Shown piece after piece: positions 1 through 15,000 of a stretch of 15,000 nt of DNA (its first letter is position 1; every line of letters begins with the position of its first letter). The stretch covers positions 1 through 15,000 of the forward strand of contig NZ_JARVXG010000035.1 of the NCBI RefSeq assembly GCF_029848115.1. The letters run 5' to 3'. Source of the DNA: Methanobacterium formicicum (GTDB lineage Archaea; Methanobacteriota; Methanobacteria; Methanobacteriales; Methanobacteriaceae). The notes under the pieces are model-generated. The model did no database searches. It was not told where the DNA came from and saw nothing but the letters and a program-made list of their open reading frames with translations. The translations under genes were made by a program, and so were the position numbers.

Positions 1-73
1 AATAGAATTAAATAAAATAGAATTAAATAAAATAGAATTAAATAAAATAGAATTAAATAAAATAGAATTAAAT
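1..73. repeat. 15-bp tandem repeat array, cut by window edge
   Basis: The unit AATAGAATTAAATAA occurs four times perfectly (1-15, 16-30, 31-45, 46-60) and a fifth copy runs to 73 before it breaks off. The array begins at the window edge, so its true length is unknown. It contains no G or C except one G per unit and has in-frame stops, so it is not coding. It lies 15 bp beyond the stop of the minus-strand archease gene. Read on that strand it is a series of T-rich tracts (TTTTATTTAATTC), which could end transcription, since archaeal polymerase stops at oligo-U. The repeat is visible; the terminator role is inferred. Confidence 0.9.
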
Positions 74-88
74 CATGGTAGAGGCACT

Positions 89-547
<459 letters not shown>

Positions 548-586
548 TGATCTAACTCCTTTTTGAAAAAATTTAAACAGGCCTTC

Positions 587-3132
<2,546 letters not shown>

Positions 3133-3170
3133 TTAAATACGTTATAAGCCTCATTCTTTAATAAAGGAGG
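3133..3170 (+). promoter_or_regulatory. TATA-like box and ribosome binding site of the small membrane gene
   Basis: TTAAATAC (3133-3140), continuing into GTTATAA, resembles an archaeal TATA box. A start of transcription about 25 bases downstream falls near 3160. AAAGGAGG (3163-3170) is an excellent ribosome binding site six bases before the ATG at 3177. Together these support the small gene that follows. Confidence 0.55.
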
Positions 3171-3176
3171 CATAAC

Positions 3177-3365
<189 letters not shown>

Positions 3366-3549
3366 TCAGAACCACAAAATACAGAGATTTAGTATAAGTA
3401 ACCAGAAACCATATTACTTTTTCTAATTTCAGTGTTTATTTCTAACATGGGAACAGTACTAAGTCAATTAATTAATCCCTTCCCTCTAAGTAAATCAATT
3501 ACCCTCCTTAAACACTAAGATCTCACCGGAAGATTCTCTGACAGCTTAA

Positions 3550-4710
<1,161 letters not shown>

Positions 4711-4754
4711 GATCTTACCCCAAAATGTATTCCCTTAACTTACGTTCCTTACTA

Positions 4755-4785
<31 letters not shown>

Positions 4786-4796
4786 ATTCCAATGGA

Positions 4797-5610
<814 letters not shown>

Positions 5611-5619
5611 TTGAACAAG

Positions 5620-6768
<1,149 letters not shown>

Positions 6769-6787
6769 CCCTAAATAAACTATTAAT

Positions 6788-6822
6788 TTATTTTTTTTAA
6801 TTTTATTTCTCTTTTTATTTTA
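6788..6822 (+). terminator. T-rich terminator of the aminotransferase gene
   Basis: Beginning 20 bases after the stop, eight consecutive T residues (6791-6798) are followed by several more runs of four or five T. No stem precedes them. This is a typical archaeal oligo-U termination region. Confidence 0.65.
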
Positions 6823-6873
6823 ATATTAAAGCAATAAGAGTTGTATTCATCTTTATTTTTAAGTTTAAACTTT

Positions 6874-6899
6874 AAAATTAGGATTTAAAATTAGGATTT
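6874..6899. repeat. 13-bp tandem duplication
   Basis: AAAATTAGGATTT occurs twice head to tail (6874-6886, 6887-6899), followed by a partial third AAAA. It lies in the AT-rich spacer between two convergent genes and is not coding. Confidence 0.8.
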
Positions 6900-6957
6900 A
6901 AAAACTAAGAATATTGAAAATAAGGAATAGTGAAAAGAATGAATAAAAAAGGAGGGA

Positions 6958-8313
<1,356 letters not shown>

Positions 8314-8756
8314 TTTATCATCTTTAGTTTTTCTTAGGTTTGATCAGTATCCACTACTGATTAATTAACTGAAATCTTTAGGGGTATCATCTGAGGATAT
8401 CTTTGGATGGATATCTATAAGGATAAAAATCATCGGCACGCACCGATCCACTTTAGATAAAGTGCATCAGCCAGTGATTATTCCCTCAAGAGAGTTCCAT
8501 CTTACCCTCTTTTTAACCAATAAAAGTTGAGAAAATAACAGTGGTTGTAATTGATAGATATTGGTTAATAATCCTTTATTTAAGGATTAAATCCATATTT
8601 AGGGATTATTTTATTTGTAAATGGTGTAATGGGTAAAAATATTAAAATTGAAATAAAGTTATTCAAAGTTATGATATACTGAACTTCTATATAAATGTGA
8701 TAGCTGATCTGAAGTTCCGTCAGTTATGAGAATTAGTTTAAAGTATTATTACTACT
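8314..8756. other. 443-bp structured spacer between the two radical SAM genes
   Basis: No ORF here has support. The spacer holds at least six inverted repeats: ATCAGTA/TACTGAT (8343-8349, 8355-8361), ATCGG/CCGAT (8432-8436, 8443-8447), CACTTTA/TAAAGTG (8449-8455, 8458-8464), TTAACCAATA/TATTGGTTAA (8513-8522, 8559-8568), TAATCCTT/AAGGATTA (8569-8576, 8582-8589), and GAACTTC/GAAGTTC (8681-8687, 8711-8717). There is also a direct repeat, GGATATCT (8395-8402, 8409-8416). A minus-strand TTTATATAG lies at 8695-8687. A transcript from it would carry most of these stems as a leader of roughly 350 bases before copy 1, or as a separate RNA ending near the U-run at 8430-8426. Confidence 0.6.
8687..8702 (-). 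promoter_or_regulatory. TATA box candidate upstream of the structured leader
   Basis: Read on the minus strand, TATCACATTTATATAG contains TTTATATA, close to the archaeal TATA consensus. Transcription would start near 8665-8660, after the end of radical SAM copy 2 and well before copy 1. This gives copy 1 a possible promoter of its own with a long leader. Confidence 0.45.

Positions 8757-8763
<7 letters not shown>
8735..8763 (-). terminator. 11-bp perfect inverted repeat over the stop of radical SAM copy 2
   Basis: AGTTTAAAGTA (8735-8745) and TACTTTAAACT (8753-8763) are exact reverse complements around a 7-base loop, and the TAA stop of copy 2 lies within the repeat. No long T-run follows on the minus strand (AATTCTC). 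It may protect the 3' end, pause polymerase or act as a weak terminator. Pairing is seen; role is inferred. Confidence 0.5.
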
Positions 8764-10109
<1,346 letters not shown>

Positions 10110-10143
10110 TTAATCACCTGAAAATGTAAAATATTCCAATAAT

Positions 10144-11736
<1,593 letters not shown>

Positions 11737-11898
11737 GATTAGATTATGGGTGTTTCCACTATAATTAAATATTCCCCACGGAGGAGGTACGGTTTCCCCG
11801 AGTCCACTGGCCCCGATTATACCTTGAAAAAATTTATGACCGTGGTTTAACATAATTTAGAGTGTTAATTAGAATAAAAGTTAAGGATAAAAATATGA

Positions 11899-11934
11899 TT
11901 ACAGTGGATTAATTCCATTGTAAATGAGATTACA
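11899..11934. promoter_or_regulatory. Dyad with TTACA/TGTAA half-sites upstream of acs
   Basis: TTACAGTGGA (11899-11908) and TCCATTGTAA (11914-11923) form a 10-bp inverted repeat with one mismatch around TTAAT. A further TTACA at 11930-11934 pairs with the same TGTAA, giving three alternating half-sites. They lie directly after an AT-rich candidate TATA element (AAAAATATG, 11889-11897) and before the acs ribosome binding site, as expected for a repressor at the transcription start. Operator function is inferred. Confidence 0.45.
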
Positions 11935-11967
11935 TAGATATAATAGGGGTTTAGAGGAGGGTTTGAT

Positions 11968-13920
11968 ATTTCCAGCGGATTAGAAGCCTTACTCCATGAA
12001 GGCAGGTTGTTCCCACCAGGGAAAGATTTAGCAGAAAATAGCAACATCCAAAAATGGATGGAACGCTACGGCATAAAGGATTACGATGAACTACTCCAGC
12101 GGGGGCGTGATGACCCGGAATGGTTCTGGGATGAACTGGCCCGGGAATTGGAATGGTTCCAGCCCTATAAAAAGGTCTTAAAATGGGATCCTCCCCATGC
12201 AGAATGGTTCGTTGAGGGTAAATTTAACATAGTGCACAATGCCCTGGACCGTCACGTAGGATACTGGCGTAAAAACAAGGTGGCCTATATATGGGAAGGT
12301 GAACTGGGCCAGGTTAAGAAGTTAACCTACCATGATCTTTACCGGAAGGTTAACCAGATGGCCAATGCCCTGCGAGGTCTGGGTGTTGGTCGAGGGGATC
12401 GTGTAGCTATTTACCTGCCCATGATACTGGAGTTACCCATTGCCATGCTGGCCTGTGCCAAGATCGGAGCGGTGCACAGTGTGGTTTTCTCAGGGTTCTG
12501 GGCCAAAGCATTCCGTGAAAGGGCCAACGATGCCCAGGTGAAAGTGGCCATAACTGTAGATGGTTTTTATCGCCGGGGAAAAGTTATACCCCTTAAAGAG
12601 AATGTGGATCAGGTCTTAGATGATATCCCCTCCCTGGAAAAACTCATTGTGGTTCGCCATGCTGAATGTCCGGTGGAGATGAAAACCGGCCGGGACCTAT
12701 GGTGGGATGACGTGACCCAGGGCCAGGAAACTGTATCCCCCACGGAAGTGATGGATGCCGAAGACCCCCTGTTTATTTTATACACCTCCGGAACCACTGG
12801 AAAACCAAAAGGAGTACTTCACGTCCACGGGGGTTATGCCGTTGGTATCTACACCACCCTGAAACTGGTATTTGATCTGAAGGATGAAGATATATGGTGG
12901 TGTGCCGCGGATATTGGCTGGATCACCGGTCACAGCTACATAGTCTACGCCCCTCTGTTAATGGGTGCCACCTCAGTAATGTATGAAGGTGCTCCGGACT
13001 ACCCGGAAGCCGACCGGTTGTGGCAGATAATCGAGGAGTACGGGGTGAATGTGTTCTACACCGCCCCAACCACCATCCGCTTGTTCATGAAGTACGGGGA
13101 GAAATGGCCCCAGAAACATGATCTAACATCTCTCAGGATTCTGGGAAGTGTAGGTGAACCTATTAATCCCGAAGCCTGGATCTGGTATCATAAACACATT
13201 GGGAACCGGCAGTGCCCCATCATGGATACCTGGTGGCAGACAGAAACTGGAATGCACCTTATAACTCCCCTACCCATCACTTCCCTTAAACCAGGGTCCA
13301 CAGTTAAGCCCTTCCCCACAATCCAGGCCGACGTGGTGGATGATGAGGGAAAATCAGTACGGGAAGGTGGGGGTCATCTGGTTATTAAAACCCCCTGGCC
13401 AGCCATGTTCCGCACCCTGTACCAGGACACGGAACGCTACGTGGATGCCTACTGGAGCAAGTTCCCCGGGATGTATCTCAGTGGGGATGTGGCCCGGGTT
13501 GATGAGGAGGGATATTTCTGGATACAGGGGAGGGAGGATGACGTTCTGAATGTTGCTGGACACAGGATTAGCACTGCTGAAGTGGAATCTGCCCTGGTGA
13601 GCTATGATTCTGTGGCGGAAGCTGCGGTGGTGGGAAAACCAGACCCAGTTAAGGGCGAGGAGATCTGCAGTTTCATCATCCTTAAGGAAGACTTCAAACC
13701 CAGCCCCCGCATGAAACACCACCTACGGGAACATGTTCGCCAGGAAATTGGCCCGGTGGCCAGCCCGGCCTGTGTTAACTTCGTTAAAGATCTCCCCAAA
13801 ACCCGTTCCGGGAAGATCATGCGCCGGGTGATCAAAGCCAAGGTCAAAGGAGATGATGTGGGAGATATAAGCACCCTGGCCAATCCCGAAGCAGTGGATG
13901 AACTGGATAATGCCGTTTAA
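11968..13920 (+). CDS. acs: AMP-forming acetyl-CoA synthetase
   Basis: Acs activates acetate with ATP and CoA to acetyl-CoA through acetyl-AMP, for acetate assimilation. Numbered from TTG 12007: P-loop [12 protein letters not shown] (259-270), GWITGHSY (304-311), [11 protein letters not shown] (381-391), DTWWQTETG (407-415) with the Trp that limits the acyl pocket to acetate or propionate, [15 protein letters not shown] (490-504), hinge GREDD (508-512), and catalytic, usually acetylation-regulated Lys603 in KTRSGK. The start is uncertain. Upstream of TTG 12007 the frame reads [13 protein letters not shown], which fits Acs N-termini, and the only good site, GGAGG (11956-11960), lies 7 bases before ATT 11968. 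No ATG, GTG or TTG occurs in frame between the stop at 11944 and 12007. I therefore place the start at ATT, giving 650 residues; TTG 12007 is the conventional alternative. Confidence 0.9.
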   Translation: MSSGLEALLHEGRLFPPGKDLAENSNIQKWMERYGIKDYDELLQRGRDDPEWFWDELARELEWFQPYKKVLKWDPPHAEWFVEGKFNIVHNALDRHVGYWRKNKVAYIWEGELGQVKKLTYHDLYRKVNQMANALRGLGVGRGDRVAIYLPMILELPIAMLACAKIGAVHSVVFSGFWAKAFRERANDAQVKVAITVDGFYRRGKVIPLKENVDQVLDDIPSLEKLIVVRHAECPVEMKTGRDLWWDDVTQGQETVSPTEVMDAEDPLFILYTSGTTGKPKGVLHVHGGYAVGIYTTLKLVFDLKDEDIWWCAADIGWITGHSYIVYAPLLMGATSVMYEGAPDYPEADRLWQIIEEYGVNVFYTAPTTIRLFMKYGEKWPQKHDLTSLRILGSVGEPINPEAWIWYHKHIGNRQCPIMDTWWQTETGMHLITPLPITSLKPGSTVKPFPTIQADVVDDEGKSVREGGGHLVIKTPWPAMFRTLYQDTERYVDAYWSKFPGMYLSGDVARVDEEGYFWIQGREDDVLNVAGHRISTAEVESALVSYDSVAEAAVVGKPDPVKGEEICSFIILKEDFKPSPRMKHHLREHVRQEIGPVASPACVNFVKDLPKTRSGKIMRRVIKAKVKGDDVGDISTLANPEAVDELDNAV

Positions 13921-14061
13921 AGCATGACTTGATCATGTAAATATTAAGAGTAGATTAGATTAAGAAAAGATTAGAGAGATTAATAAAAAATTAGGGTAAA
14001 AATTAGTTAATTAATTAAAGAAAAAATGGGGCAGTAGGTCCTCCCAGTCCCTTTCTTTTAT
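13921..14061. terminator. Convergent spacer between acs and dut, with oligo-T for dut
   Basis: This AT-rich spacer separates convergent genes. On the minus strand a run of six T (14026-14021), about 35 bases after the dut stop, fits an archaeal terminator. Just after the acs stop, CATGA/TCATG (13924-13938) can form a short hairpin. Repeated GATTA words at 13950-13982 are low-complexity. I see no gene. Confidence 0.45.
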
Positions 14062-14517
<456 letters not shown>

Positions 14518-14689
14518 GAGTAATTCTCCTGTAATTGAAGGGTTATCCATCCATTTAGAAACTATGTCTTTTATTTGCTAATAGATATTAAATTAAATTG
14601 GATCTTCTAAATAATAATGTATTCCAGAATTACTATAATAGATTTTTTCCAGTTTTAATTCATTGTTAAATTAAACGGAGGGTGATCAA
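14518..14689. promoter_or_regulatory. Divergent promoter region between dut and a methyltransferase gene
   Basis: This AT-rich spacer serves two divergent genes. ACTATAATA (14632-14640) is a plus-strand TATA candidate, with a start expected near 14660. GGAGGGTGAT (14677-14686) is a very strong ribosome binding site before the GTG at 14690. On the minus strand the region 14583-14597 (AATTTAATTTAATATC) could be the dut TATA element. Confidence 0.5.

Positions 14690-15000
<311 letters not shown>

Noticed and set aside
1..73. CRISPR array
   Set aside because: The 15-bp units are directly adjacent with no spacers between them.
8490..8510. Tiny leader peptide (ATG at about 8497 on the minus strand, four codons)
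   Set aside because: A GAGGG lies just upstream, but four codons are too few to support a coding call from sequence alone.
8425..8530. tRNA or C/D-box small RNA in the structured spacer
   Set aside because: There is no GGTTCRA T-loop, no cloverleaf stem lengths and no CCA end. GATGAT words occur, but a proper C box (RUGAUGA) paired with a CUGA D box at suitable distance does not.
8341..8756. Cobalamin riboswitch upstream of a B12-dependent enzyme
   Set aside because: The stems are real, but the B12-box sequence and the GCCACTG-type loop are absent; a CACTGGCTGATG stretch on the minus strand is only a partial resemblance.
11737..11853. 39-residue N-terminal extension of the ThDP enzyme
   Set aside because: The frame is open to an ATG at 11853, but the extension has no family resemblance or ribosome binding site, and its DNA contains the likely TATA element; the family N-terminus begins at ATG 11736.
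11865..12047. 60-residue minus-strand open frame across the acs start
   Set aside because: It overlaps the acs N-terminus antisense, has no ribosome binding site and no recognisable domain.

Overview
The window looks like chromosomal DNA of a hydrogenotrophic methanogen of the order Methanobacteriales, most likely Methanobacterium or a close relative. I infer this from an Orc1/Cdc6 replication protein, a VAT/Cdc48-type AAA+ ATPase, archease, the methanopterin-pathway enzyme MptE, an archaeal-type dUTPase, TATA-like boxes, strong GGAGG or GGTGAT ribosome binding sites, and very AT-rich spacers around moderate-GC genes. I see no tRNA, rRNA, transposase, prophage gene or CRISPR array.

Layout. 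Positions 1-73 hold a 15-bp tandem repeat that runs off the left edge. A minus-strand pair follows: cdc48 (2872-587) then archease (547-89). A roughly 300-bp spacer with two inverted repeats leads to a small plus-strand gene for a single-pass membrane protein (3177-3365). Next come mptE (5549-4797) and a second-class cdc6 (4710-3550), both minus. mptE is divergent from a class V aminotransferase (5620-6768) across a short shared promoter. The minus strand from 11736 to 6958 is the most unusual block: a thiamine-diphosphate enzyme resembling acetolactate synthase but with altered active-site positions, then a B12-binding radical SAM protein 34 bp downstream, then a 443-bp spacer rich in inverted repeats, then a second radical SAM protein. 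By hand count the two radical SAM proteins are about 73% identical over 450 residues with no gap. Divergent from this block is AMP-forming acetyl-CoA synthetase (acs), whose coding homology and only good ribosome binding site lie upstream of its first ordinary start codon, suggesting ATT initiation. The window closes with dut (minus) and the start of a SAM-dependent methyltransferase (plus, cut by the edge).

How the parts fit. Most genes are housekeeping: protein unfolding, tRNA/RNA ligation support, replication initiation, cofactor and amino-acid synthesis, acetate assimilation and nucleotide-pool sanitation. The candidate for something undescribed is the block of the ThDP enzyme and the two radical SAM proteins with its structured spacer. 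Its substrate cannot be read from sequence; the shared operon suggests a common pathway, and the ungapped duplication suggests two related substrates or two successive positions on one substrate.
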